Shown piece by piece: positions 17,813-26,127 of a stretch of DNA of 64,000 nucleotides. Numbering within the stretch: position 1 is the stretch's first letter; the number at the start of each line of letters is the position of its first letter. Source of the DNA: an uncultured Sphingomonas sp. (lineage in GTDB: Bacteria > Pseudomonadota > Alphaproteobacteria > Sphingomonadales > Sphingomonadaceae); NCBI GenBank assembly GCA_913776045.1, contig CAJYOI010000038.1, positions 1 through 64,000 on the forward strand, read 5' to 3'. Below the pieces are notes generated by a model. It had not been told where the DNA came from. It saw nothing but the letters and a program-made list of their open reading frames with translations, and did no database searches. The position numbers and the translations under genes are program-made.

Positions 17813-18055
17813 ATGCGAAGTTATCGGTTTCAGTTCAGCGCGGTGGCAAGTTCGGCGGTTGAGACGGTGATGTTCGATCATTCGTCCGACGACGATGCGA
17901 TGTGCGACGCCGCGCGCACCGTGGCCGAGATGTTGCGCGATCAGACGCAGGCGGGTCCCGATCTGAACAGCTTTTCGCTCAACGTGTTCGGTCCCGAAGG
18001 TCGGGCGGTCGGCGTTATCGAAGTGACGATCACCAGGCCTTCGACGTCGCTATGA
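17813..18055 (+). CDS. Small DUF6894-like protein
   Basis: An 80-residue protein starting MRSYRFQF, then VMFDHSSDDDAMCDAARTVA and a C-terminal strand-rich part (GRAVGVIEVTIT). The layout (short strand, acidic turn, helix, strand pair) resembles the small DUF6894 proteins common in Sphingomonadaceae and Rhizobiales, whose function is unknown. An ATG six codons upstream (17795) is the alternative start. Its stop overlaps the start of the Crp/Fnr regulator by four bases, and a perfect FNR-type box lies upstream, so the pair is probably co-regulated. Confidence 0.6.
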   Translation: MRSYRFQFSAVASSAVETVMFDHSSDDDAMCDAARTVAEMLRDQTQAGPDLNSFSLNVFGPEGRAVGVIEVTITRPSTSL

Positions 18056-18837
18056 CATCGATCAATCACGATCCCGAAACGTTCGGTTATCGCACCTCCA
18101 TGACAGAGGGGCATGAGGCTTTGGCGCTATGGCTGCGCCGTCTGGAAATTCGCTCGCCGCTCACCGATTTCGATCGGGCGGCGGTAATGGGCCTGCCGGG
18201 GCAAATCCGGCGCTATGCGTCCTCGCGCGATGTGGTGCGTCTGGGCGAGCGGACGCAGCATTCCTGTCTGGTGGTGGACGGCATCGTCGCGCGCTTCGGT
18301 CAAACGTCCGAAGGGCATCGCCAGCTGACCGCCCTCTACATCCCGGGCGACATGGCCGATCTCCATTCGGCGGTATTGCCGGTGGTTACGGCGCCCTTGC
18401 AGTCGACGATGACGGCGACGATCCTTTCGATTCCGCACGACTTCCTGCGCCGGGCTGCGGAACGGTCGCCCACACTGGCGCGGGCGCTGTGGCGCGACTG
18501 CGTGGCCGATGCGCAGATCGCGTCCGAATGGCTGCTGAACGTCGGGCGGCGCAGCGCGCTGGCGAAGGTCGCGCATCTGCTGTGCGAACTGTCGTGTCGC
18601 TACCAGGCGATCGGCCTGCCGCATCAGTCCTTTGCGCTCACCCTGACGCAGACGCATATCGGCGAGGCTCTGGGCCTGACCGGCGTGCATGTGAACCGCA
18701 TGATGCGCACGCTGCGCGACCGCGGCCTGATCGAGACCGAAGGCAACGTACTGCACATCCGCGACTGGAAAGCGCTGGCCGCAGTTGGCGATTTCGACCC
18801 CGGTTACCTGCACCTGCGCCGCGAAACCGACGGCTGA
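18052..18837 (+). CDS. Crp/Fnr family transcriptional regulator
   Basis: A 261-residue regulator with a cyclic-nucleotide-binding-type beta-roll (about 30-150), a long dimer helix, and a C-terminal winged helix-turn-helix (LTQTHIGEALGLTGVHVNRMMRTLRDRGLIE, recognition helix near residue 220). The N-terminal cysteine cluster of oxygen-sensing FNR is absent, so it is not a classical iron-sulfur sensor; it is closer in plan to FixK-type or ligand-free regulators. The start at 18052 overlaps the stop of the DUF6894-like gene. The FNR-type box at 17773-17786 makes autoregulation likely. Confidence 0.88.
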   Translation: MTSINHDPETFGYRTSMTEGHEALALWLRRLEIRSPLTDFDRAAVMGLPGQIRRYASSRDVVRLGERTQHSCLVVDGIVARFGQTSEGHRQLTALYIPGDMADLHSAVLPVVTAPLQSTMTATILSIPHDFLRRAAERSPTLARALWRDCVADAQIASEWLLNVGRRSALAKVAHLLCELSCRYQAIGLPHQSFALTLTQTHIGEALGLTGVHVNRMMRTLRDRGLIETEGNVLHIRDWKALAAVGDFDPGYLHLRRETDG

Positions 18838-18937
18838 CGGCAGGGCCTTTGCATCGAAAAACGGCCAGCCGCCCGGACTGAGTGACGAGCCGCAGAGGTC
18901 AGGACACGCCGGTCGCCCGGCGTGCCTCCACCGGAAG

Positions 18938-19495
18938 GTGGCGGTCACGCCGGCGACGATCTGACGACCCAGCAGGTCGTAGTCCATTAGCGTGTCGTTG
19001 CGCAGCAGGCCGAGCACGTTGCGCGCGTTCGGCAGCAGCGGCGGATCGGTATCGAACAGGTTGTTCCCCGACGGCGCAGCGAATAGCGCTTGGCGATGCC
19101 GAACCCGAACGCCAGGTCGATATAGTCGTACGTACCCGTCTGGAATAGGTCGTGCCAGCATCGGCCGCGGTTACTGGGATACCGGTGCCGGCCCCATCGC
19201 GCACGTTGAACGTCATCGTCGTGCCGGAGCGGTGACGCCAATTCACCGACGCATTCGCCACGCGGTCAGCCGAGGTCCACGTCGTGCGCGACGTGTGCGA
19301 CCATCGCGGCAGGTTCTCGCCTCAGAACTGGCCGATGTACCCGACGCTGTTGCGCGCCGCGAGGTTCGGTGCGTCCTGGCCGCCGACGGTCTTCGCAAGC
19401 GAGCCGTTGAACGATCAACCCAGACGGCCGAACTCGCCTTGATGATCGCATCGCGGAAGCCGATGCCCTGCGTAGGCAGCGGCGACGTGATGCCG
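18938..19495 (-). pseudogene. Remnant of a TonB-dependent receptor (C-terminal barrel)
   Basis: Three overlapping reading frames on the minus strand join into the end of an outer-membrane TonB receptor. Reading 5' to 3': NGSLAKTVGGQDAPNLAARN, then an in-frame TGA (19322-19324), then GENLPRWSHTSRTTWTSADR and WRHRSGTTMTF, a frameshift near 19150, TGTYDYIDLAFGFGIAKRYS, a second frameshift near 19070, then NNLFDTDPPLLPNARN and DYDLLGRQIVAGVTATF, the usual receptor end. The plug and most of the barrel are missing. It faces the Crp/Fnr gene and lies upstream of the glycosidase operon that it probably once served. Confidence 0.85.
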
Positions 19496-19570
19496 TACCT
19501 GCCTATTTATGGTCGATCCTGCGCGGCCCGTGACACAGTCGGGCGGCACGGCAGCGTGAAGGAAGCGGGA

Positions 19571-20773
19571 ATGGCGAGCTGGTCGAAGCGGGCGATGGCG
19601 GTGGTCACGGTATCGATGGCGCTGCCCGTCGGCACTGCCGGCGCGCAGACGATCGACGACGCGCCGCGCTTCGCCGGGCGCGGGCTGATGCTCGATGTTG
19701 CGCAGCATTTCCAACTCATCTCGATCATGAAGACGATGATCGACCAGATGGCGGCGGTGACGCTCAACACGCTTCACATCCACCTGACCGACCATCAGGG
19801 CTGGCGCGTCGAAATCAAGAAATATCCGAAGCTCACGCAAGTCGGCGGCTGGCGCCTGCCGCCGAGGACCGGCGGGTCACGGCCGACCGAAAAGGTCGGT
19901 GGCAGCTACACCCAGGACGAGTTGAAGGCGTTGGTCGCCTATCCCGCCGAGCGCGGCATGACCATCGTGCCCGAAATCGACCTGCCCGGCCACGCGACTG
20001 CACTGGTCGCGACGTATCCGGAGCTCGGCATCCTGGGCGACGCGCCGGTCGTCAGCAACAACTGGGGGATCGAGCCCTATCTTTTCAACCCCGATCCCGA
20101 GGGCATCCATTTCGTCAAGGAGGCGCTCGACGAACTGATGGCTGCGGCCATGTCGTGGCGCGGCGAGAAGGGCGGGATCGAGGCGGCGAATGCCGAGCAC
20201 GACGTCGTCCTGTCGCCGGGCGGGACACTGTATCTCAACCAGACGCAGACGCTGCGCAGCGACGAACCGCCGGGGCGCTACGGCATCAATTCGCTCGAAT
20301 CGGTCTCTAGATACGAGCCGTTGCCGGCCGGCATTTCTGGCGAGCCTTTATGGAGCCTCGGCCATGGCCTCAACTACACGCGCTTCGGCTATGATCGGAT
20401 CCGCGCGTCGGGCGATCTGGCGAAGGGCGTTATCGTCACCGCTCGCGTCGCCAACACCGGGCGGCAAGCCGGCGACGAGGTGACCCAGGTCTATGTCGTC
20501 CCGCCCGACAGCGGCGAGCGGCCGAATTTAACCGATCCGGTGCTGCGGCACCAGCTGGCCGGGTTCGTCCGAACGACGCTGGCTGCGGGTAGATCGGGCG
20601 ACGTCTCGCTGGCGCTCGACCCGCGGTTCCTGAGCGTCGTCCTGCGCGACGGCACCCGCCGCGTGCTGTCGGGGACCTATCGTATCTGGATCGGCGGTGG
20701 CCAGCCCGATAGGTCGGCCGGTGCCTGGACCGAGATCAGCTTGGCCGGCGAAGCACGGGACTTGCCGAAATGA
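19571..20773 (+). CDS. GH20/GH3 deletion-fusion ORF, likely inactive
   Basis: An open 400-codon frame with a signal peptide (ends near TAGA, residue 25) and AAGGA before the ATG. Residues about 30-190 match the GH20 beta-N-acetylhexosaminidase barrel (DAPRFAGRGLMLDVA, TLHIHLTDHQGW, EIDLPGHATA). The GH20 N-terminal domain is absent. At about residue 191 the sequence jumps to the late GH20 part (AMSWRGEKGGIEAA), so the segment with the catalytic GGDE pair is gone. At about residue 257 it continues as the C-terminal end of a GH3 enzyme (WSLGHGLNYTRFGYDRI, fibronectin-like tail). The ORF ends in a four-base overlap with the GH125 gene. It looks like a product of successive in-frame deletions. Confidence 0.75.
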   Translation: MASWSKRAMAVVTVSMALPVGTAGAQTIDDAPRFAGRGLMLDVAQHFQLISIMKTMIDQMAAVTLNTLHIHLTDHQGWRVEIKKYPKLTQVGGWRLPPRTGGSRPTEKVGGSYTQDELKALVAYPAERGMTIVPEIDLPGHATALVATYPELGILGDAPVVSNNWGIEPYLFNPDPEGIHFVKEALDELMAAAMSWRGEKGGIEAANAEHDVVLSPGGTLYLNQTQTLRSDEPPGRYGINSLESVSRYEPLPAGISGEPLWSLGHGLNYTRFGYDRIRASGDLAKGVIVTARVANTGRQAGDEVTQVYVVPPDSGERPNLTDPVLRHQLAGFVRTTLAAGRSGDVSLALDPRFLSVVLRDGTRRVLSGTYRIWIGGGQPDRSAGAWTEISLAGEARDLPK

Positions 20774-22200
20774 CCCTCACGCGTCGCACCTTCGTCGGAG
20801 CCACCGCCGCGCTCGCTGCGCTGCCCGCCCATGCGAAGGACGACGCGCCGCCTGCGATCCCGACCAAGCGCCCCCCGGTCACCGAACGCAAGTTCGTCAG
20901 CAGGGCGATCGAACGCGAGATCGCGCGGGTGAAAGCGAAGATCGCCGATCCCAAGCTCGCCTGGATGTTCGAGAATGCATATCCCAATACGCTCGACACC
21001 GCGGTCAACATGTCGACCATCGGCGGGCGGCCCGACACCTTCGTCATCACCGGCGACATCCCGTGCCTGTGGTTGCGCGACAGCGCGGCGCAGGTGAAGC
21101 CGTACCTGCACCTCATCAAGAAGGACCCGAAGCTCGACGAGCTGTTCCGCGGCCTCATCGCCCGCCACGCGCGATCGATCCTGATCGACCCCTACGCCAA
21201 CGCCTTCATGGCTGACCCGACGGCGAAGACGAATCTCAGCTGGGCGCTGAAGGACGAAACCGAGATGCGCCCCGGCGTCGCCGAGCGGAAGTGGGAGATC
21301 GACTCGCTCTGCTACGCGCTGCGGCTGGCGTATCTCTACTGGCGCGAAATGCGCGACCCGCGGCCGTTCGACGTGACCTGGGCGAAATCGGCGCGGCTGA
21401 TCGTCCAGACGTTCCGTGAGCAGCAGAGGAAGGACGGGCGCGGCCCCTATAAATTCCGCCGCACCGCCAACCAGCCCTCGGAGACGTTGCTTTGGGGCTA
21501 TGGCAATCCCACCAAGCCGGTCGGGCTGATCCATTCGGGCTTCCGCCCCTCGGACGACGCCTGCCTCTACCCGTTCCTGATTCCGGCCAACATGTTCGCG
21601 GTGATTGCGCTCCGCGAACTCGCGGTCGTCGCGGCCGAAGCGGCCGGCGACATGAAGCTCGCGATGGATGCCAAGGCGCTGTCCGACGAGGTCGAAACCG
21701 CGATCCAGCAGTACGGCAAGATGCGCCTGCGCGACGGACGTGAAGTGTGGGCGTACGAGGTCGACGGCTATGGCAACGCGGTCTTCATGGACGACGCCAA
21801 TGTGCCGTCGCTCTCGGGGCTTGGCTATCTAGGCTGCGTGAAGCCCGAAGATCCGCTGTGGCGCCGCACCGAGGCCGCAGCGTGGAGCGATGCCAACCCC
21901 TGGTTCTTCCGCGGCACCGCGGTGGAGGGGATCGGCGGCCCGCACGTCGGCCCCGGCCAGGTCTGGCCGATGTCGCTGACGATCCGCGCGCTGTCCGCGG
22001 TCGACGACACGACGGTGCGCCAGTGCCTGAAGTGGATCCGCGATACCGACGGCGGCACCGGGTTCATCCATGAAGCGGTCGACATGAACGACCCCGTCAA
22101 ATTCACCCGCGACTGGTTCGCCTGGGCCAACGGCCTGTTCGGCGAACTGATCGTAAAGCTGGCCGACGAACGCCCGCACATCCTGGGAACCGAATTATGA
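20770..22200 (+). CDS. GH125 exo-alpha-1,6-mannosidase
   Basis: Exported glycosidase of 476 residues predicted to remove alpha-1,6-linked mannose from N-glycans or mannan without a metal. The N-terminus MTLTRRTFVGATAALAALPA is a twin-arginine signal. Family signatures include PCLWLRDSAAQVKPYL (about 97), WEIDSLCYALRLAY, GFRPSDDACLYPFLIPANMF and ANGLFGELI near the end. It overlaps the fusion ORF upstream and the GH92 gene downstream by four bases each, so the mannosidases are made together. Length is normal for GH125. Confidence 0.9.
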   Translation: MTLTRRTFVGATAALAALPAHAKDDAPPAIPTKRPPVTERKFVSRAIEREIARVKAKIADPKLAWMFENAYPNTLDTAVNMSTIGGRPDTFVITGDIPCLWLRDSAAQVKPYLHLIKKDPKLDELFRGLIARHARSILIDPYANAFMADPTAKTNLSWALKDETEMRPGVAERKWEIDSLCYALRLAYLYWREMRDPRPFDVTWAKSARLIVQTFREQQRKDGRGPYKFRRTANQPSETLLWGYGNPTKPVGLIHSGFRPSDDACLYPFLIPANMFAVIALRELAVVAAEAAGDMKLAMDAKALSDEVETAIQQYGKMRLRDGREVWAYEVDGYGNAVFMDDANVPSLSGLGYLGCVKPEDPLWRRTEAAAWSDANPWFFRGTAVEGIGGPHVGPGQVWPMSLTIRALSAVDDTTVRQCLKWIRDTDGGTGFIHEAVDMNDPVKFTRDWFAWANGLFGELIVKLADERPHILGTEL

Positions 22201-24509
22201 AGCTGACCCGCCGTGCCCTGCTCGGATCGAGCGTTGTCACGTTCGCGCTCCCCACATCGGCAGCGGTGCCAGAGGCGCCGGCGCGGCCGAACCTGTTCAT
22301 CGGCACCGGCGGGCACGGCCATACCTATCCCGGCGCGACGCTGCCGTTCGGCATGGTCCAGCTGTCGCCCGACACCGACGTCGAGCGGTGGGATGCGTGC
22401 TCGGGCTATCACCGCACCGACACCTCGATCATGGGGTTCAGCCACACGCATCTGTCCGGGACCGGCATCGGCGACATGCTCGACGTGCTGGTCGTGCCGA
22501 CCCGCGGCAAGGTCAAGCTCACGCCCGGCACGCTGAAGAACCCCGACGCGGGCTATCGCCAGCGCTTCTCGGGCGAACATGCCGAGCCCGGCTATTACCG
22601 CGTGGCGCTGGATTGCGGGGTGCAGTCGGAACTGACCGTTACCGAGCGCGTCGGCTGGCACCGCCACCGCTTCCCCGCCGGGCCGGGGCATATCCTGATC
22701 GATCTGTCGCACCTGATCCTCGACTCCTCCGACAAACAGCCGCTGATCGATGACGCGCATATCGCGGTCGATGCCGACGGCACGCTGACCGGCAGCCGCC
22801 GCGTGTTTCGCTGGGCGAAGGGGCGGCGCATCCATTTCGCGATGCAGCTGTCGCGCAGGCCCGATCGCGTCACGTTCTACGGCGACGGCGACAAGGCGCA
22901 GACGGCGGGCAGCACTCGCGTCGCCGGGCGGCGGGTGAAAGCGGTGCTGCACTATGACGATGCCGGCGGCGACCCGATCCTGATCCGCTGCGGCATTTCC
23001 GGCGTCGACGTCGCCGGCGCGCGCGCCAATCTGGCGCAGGAGGCGCTCGATTGGAATTTCGACCGCGTGCGTCGTGCGGCCGCGCGGACCTGGGACCGCG
23101 CGCTCGGCGACATGGAAGTGACCGGCGGCACCGCGGACCAGCGCGTCATCCTGTCGTCGGCGCTCTACCATGCGCAGCTCGCCCCGACGCTCTTCTCCGA
23201 CGTCGACGGGCGCTATGTCGGGATGGACGGGCAGGTGCACACCGTGCCGGCCGGCGGCGCGGCGTACAGTACCTATTCGCTGTGGGATACGTATCGGGCG
23301 CTGCATCCGCTGCTGACGCTGTTCGCGCCGGATCGGGTGAAGAGCCTGGTCGACGACATGATCCGCCAGAGCGCGCAGTCGCCCTATGGCCCGCTGGTCT
23401 GGCCGCTGCAGGCCAAGGAATCGGGGACGATGATCGGCTGGCACGGCGTCGTGCCGCTGGCTGAGGCGCAGGCGAAGGGCATCCCCGCCGACTACGCCGC
23501 CGCCTGGCCGGCGATTCGCCGTCGCAGCTTCGATTTCACCGCGCCCGACAAGGACAATTCGCTCGGCCGCGACCTCTATGACCGGCTGGGCTACGTGCCG
23601 GCCGACAAGGTGTTCGAAAGCGTCAGCCGGACGCAGGAATATGCGTATGACGACTGGGCGTCGGCGCACATCGCCCGCACGATCGGGCAGGGGGCGGATG
23701 CCGACCGGCTGTTCACGCGGTCAGGCAACTGGCGCAACGTGCTCGACGCCTCGATCGGCTTTGCGCGGCCGCGGTTCGCCGACGGCAGCTGGTGGAAACC
23801 CTACGACCCGATCCAGCTAGGCCATATGCCCAAGCCCTGGTGGCGCGATTACACAGAGGCGAACGGCTGGCAGGCGACCTTTCTGAACCAGCACGACATC
23901 TACGGCCAGATCGCGCATTTCGGCGGCGATGCGGCGTTCGAGGCGAAGATCGATGCGCTGTTCGATGCGCCCTCGACGCTGCCCGCCAATGCGCCGCCCG
24001 ACATTTCGGGGCTGGTCGGCCAATATGCGCACGGCAACGAGCCCGACCAGCATGTCCCGTATCTCTATGCTTACACAGGCGCGCCCTGGAAAACGCAGGC
24101 GATGGTCCGCCGGCTGTGCGTCGAGATGTACAGGAACGACCCCGACGGCATCATCGGCAACGACGATTGCGGGCAGATGAGCGCGTGGTTCGTGTTCTCC
24201 GCTTTGGGCTTCTACCCGGTCGATCCGGTCGAGGCGGTCTATGTCTTCGGCTCGCCCTTGTTCGAGCGTGCCGAGTTGCGCGTGGGCGCGGGCAAGCGGC
24301 TGGTGATCGAGGCGTCGGGCAACGGTCCGACCACGCCTTACGTCACGGCGGTTGAGTGGGATGGGCGGCCGTGGACCAAGAGCTGGATCTCTCACGCCGA
24401 ACTGATTAGCGGCGGGCGCCTGCGCTTCACGATGAGCGCGACGCCCAACCGCGACTTCGGCCGCGCGCTTGCTGACCGCCCGCCATCGAACGGCCGCCGT
24501 CCGGGATGA
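22197..24509 (+). CDS. GH92 exo-alpha-mannosidase
   Basis: A 770-residue calcium-dependent exo-alpha-mannosidase, probably cleaving alpha-1,2 (possibly 1,3 or 1,4) mannose. It has a twin-arginine signal (MKLTRRALLG), the N-terminal beta-sandwich with NLFIGTGGHGHTYPGATLPF, SGYHRTDTSIMGFSHTHLSG, and the catalytic barrel with YSTYSLWDTYRALHPLLTLF and GNDDCGQMSAWFVFSALGFY. Length and motif order are those of intact GH92 enzymes. With the GH125 enzyme it would strip high-mannose glycans. Its stop overlaps the start of the broken gene downstream. Confidence 0.93.
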   Translation: MKLTRRALLGSSVVTFALPTSAAVPEAPARPNLFIGTGGHGHTYPGATLPFGMVQLSPDTDVERWDACSGYHRTDTSIMGFSHTHLSGTGIGDMLDVLVVPTRGKVKLTPGTLKNPDAGYRQRFSGEHAEPGYYRVALDCGVQSELTVTERVGWHRHRFPAGPGHILIDLSHLILDSSDKQPLIDDAHIAVDADGTLTGSRRVFRWAKGRRIHFAMQLSRRPDRVTFYGDGDKAQTAGSTRVAGRRVKAVLHYDDAGGDPILIRCGISGVDVAGARANLAQEALDWNFDRVRRAAARTWDRALGDMEVTGGTADQRVILSSALYHAQLAPTLFSDVDGRYVGMDGQVHTVPAGGAAYSTYSLWDTYRALHPLLTLFAPDRVKSLVDDMIRQSAQSPYGPLVWPLQAKESGTMIGWHGVVPLAEAQAKGIPADYAAAWPAIRRRSFDFTAPDKDNSLGRDLYDRLGYVPADKVFESVSRTQEYAYDDWASAHIARTIGQGADADRLFTRSGNWRNVLDASIGFARPRFADGSWWKPYDPIQLGHMPKPWWRDYTEANGWQATFLNQHDIYGQIAHFGGDAAFEAKIDALFDAPSTLPANAPPDISGLVGQYAHGNEPDQHVPYLYAYTGAPWKTQAMVRRLCVEMYRNDPDGIIGNDDCGQMSAWFVFSALGFYPVDPVEAVYVFGSPLFERAELRVGAGKRLVIEASGNGPTTPYVTAVEWDGRPWTKSWISHAELISGGRLRFTMSATPNRDFGRALADRPPSNGRRPG

Positions 24510-25057
24510 GGATTGCGCTGCTCGGCCTGACGCTGATGCCGGCGATGCCGGCGCGGCGCCGTTGCTCGCGCGGCCGCTGGACGAGGGGACGGGTGTCGCG
24601 ACGCGCTATGCGAAGATCGCACCGATCCGATTGACGATCGCCGGCAGCGCCCGCGGCTGGGTCGAAAGCGAAATCCGCAGCCGTGACGGCATCGGCAGCA
24701 ACCGGCAGCCCCTGGGGAACCGCCGACGCTGGCGGTGCAGGGATCGAGGCGGATCGTCTCGGGCTTCCGCCGCGACCTCGTCAGCGCGGTCGTCATCATC
24801 GACAGCGCCGCAGCGGCCAGGCCCGATACCGACCAGATTGCCGACTATGCCGCTATGCGCGCGCTCAGCGACGCGCGGCCGGGGCGCAAGGGGCGGGGCG
24901 CACCATCCTCGCCGTCTTCGCGCCCGATGCCGAGACCCTGACCGACACCGACCGCGGCATCCTGCGTGGCCTGTATTCGGGACAAGGCAACGTGCCGTGG
25001 GGGGCAAAGCACGGGACGATCGTTCGCACCATCATCGACGGCGGCGTGGCGAAGTAG
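24506..25057 (+). pseudogene. Frameshifted last gene of the mannosidase operon
   Basis: An ATG at 24506 overlaps the GH92 stop and opens a signal-like MRIALLGLTLMPAMP, but the frame then fails. The coding sense continues in three other stretches: APLLARPLDEGTGVATRYAK and IRLTIAGSARGW, then VSGFRRDLVSAVVIIDSAA with QIADYAAMRALSDARP, then TILAVFAPDAETLTDTDRG to the stop at 25057. At least three frameshifts are needed. The intact form would be an exported protein of about 180 residues of unknown function. Its end overlaps the DUF1176 gene. Confidence 0.7.
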
Positions 25058-26075
25058 CGACTTGCTTCCGCCGCACCGTCGCGCGCCAGATCGTCGCCAG
25101 CCCAGTGTTGCCGCGGCATTCGCCCATCTCGCCCTGTTCGGTCAGGCGCAGGCGGGTGCCGTCCCAGGCGAAGGTCTGCGACGTCCCGCAGTCGCCGATC
25201 CCGCGTCCCTTGGCATAGCTTTGCAGCAGGCCCTTGTCGAAGCTGGCGTTGACCAGCGTCGCCGGGCCGGCGGTCGATCCGTCCTCGCCGAAGCCGGTCG
25301 GCACGTCGGCGCGGGCCGGCGCGACCTTCCCGCTCCGCAGCACGAAGGCGGCGGCGGTGATGTTATAGGCGCCCGCCGAGCAGGGGACGAGCACCAGCGT
25401 CGCGCCACCGCCCAATGCGTGGAGTTCGGGCGAACTGTCGCCGGCGAACCCTTCGAGATCGCACTGCGCGGCCTTGCGCATCGCGCTCAGCTGCGCCGCG
25501 GTCGGCTTGGCCGCAACGCCGGACGGAATGACCGCAGTCACGACGGGTAGGGCCGGGGCCGGCGGCACGCGCGAGGCCGGCGCATTGCCCTTGGCAACCG
25601 CAGCGGTGACCGTGCCCACGCGGCCCTGCTGCGCGTCCATGTAGCGCAAAGCGGCCGACGCGCCCTTCAGGCTCAGCGTCGATTCCATCTTGCCCGCAGC
25701 GTTCAGCACCTGGAGCGTCTGGCCGTTCGCCATCGCCCCGACGATCGCGCCGGCCGGCGCGCCGTCATAGTCGACCTGGCCGGTCGCCAGCCGCTTGCCG
25801 TCGACCGCCAGCCCGCGCGGACGGCCATCCTCGGGCTCGACGGTGACGCGGAACCCAACGTCGCCGCCCGCATCGCGCACGATCAGCAGCGTCGTCGGCG
25901 GGGCGTCGCCATCCTCGGGCGCGAGCGACAGCATCATGCACGCATTGGTATTGTCGCAGCCGACCGTCCAGTTGCCGAAGGTCTTCATGGCGCCCGGTTT
26001 GGGCGCGACCTGCGCGAGCGCGGCCCCCGGCAGGACGCTGAGCGAAAGGGCGAGCAGGGCGGACAGGCGAGTCAT
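25032..26075 (-). CDS. DUF1176 domain-containing exported protein
   Basis: A 347-residue periplasmic protein with a Sec signal (ends near ALAQ, residue 22) and the DUF1176 pattern: FGNWTVGCDNTNACMMLSL near the start, a central Pro/Ala linker and a C-terminal half with CDLEGF, LVLVPCSAGAYN, GDCGTSQTFAWDG and MGECRG. Paired cysteines suggest disulfides. Function of DUF1176 is not established. It is divergent from gluQRS and converges on the broken operon end. Confidence 0.85.
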   Translation of the reverse strand: MTRLSALLALSLSVLPGAALAQVAPKPGAMKTFGNWTVGCDNTNACMMLSLAPEDGDAPPTTLLIVRDAGGDVGFRVTVEPEDGRPRGLAVDGKRLATGQVDYDGAPAGAIVGAMANGQTLQVLNAAGKMESTLSLKGASAALRYMDAQQGRVGTVTAAVAKGNAPASRVPPAPALPVVTAVIPSGVAAKPTAAQLSAMRKAAQCDLEGFAGDSSPELHALGGGATLVLVPCSAGAYNITAAAFVLRSGKVAPARADVPTGFGEDGSTAGPATLVNASFDKGLLQSYAKGRGIGDCGTSQTFAWDGTRLRLTEQGEMGECRGNTGLATIWRATVRRKQVATSPRRRR

Positions 26076-26127
26076 CGCGTCAGGCTAACGACGACCCGTC
26101 GCATCGACAAGCCGGTGCCCGCGCGCC

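Noticed and set aside
18127-19161. A long minus-strand frame running through the Crp/Fnr gene
   Set aside because: Only its first part is meaningful, as one piece of the broken TonB receptor; the rest is antisense to the regulator.
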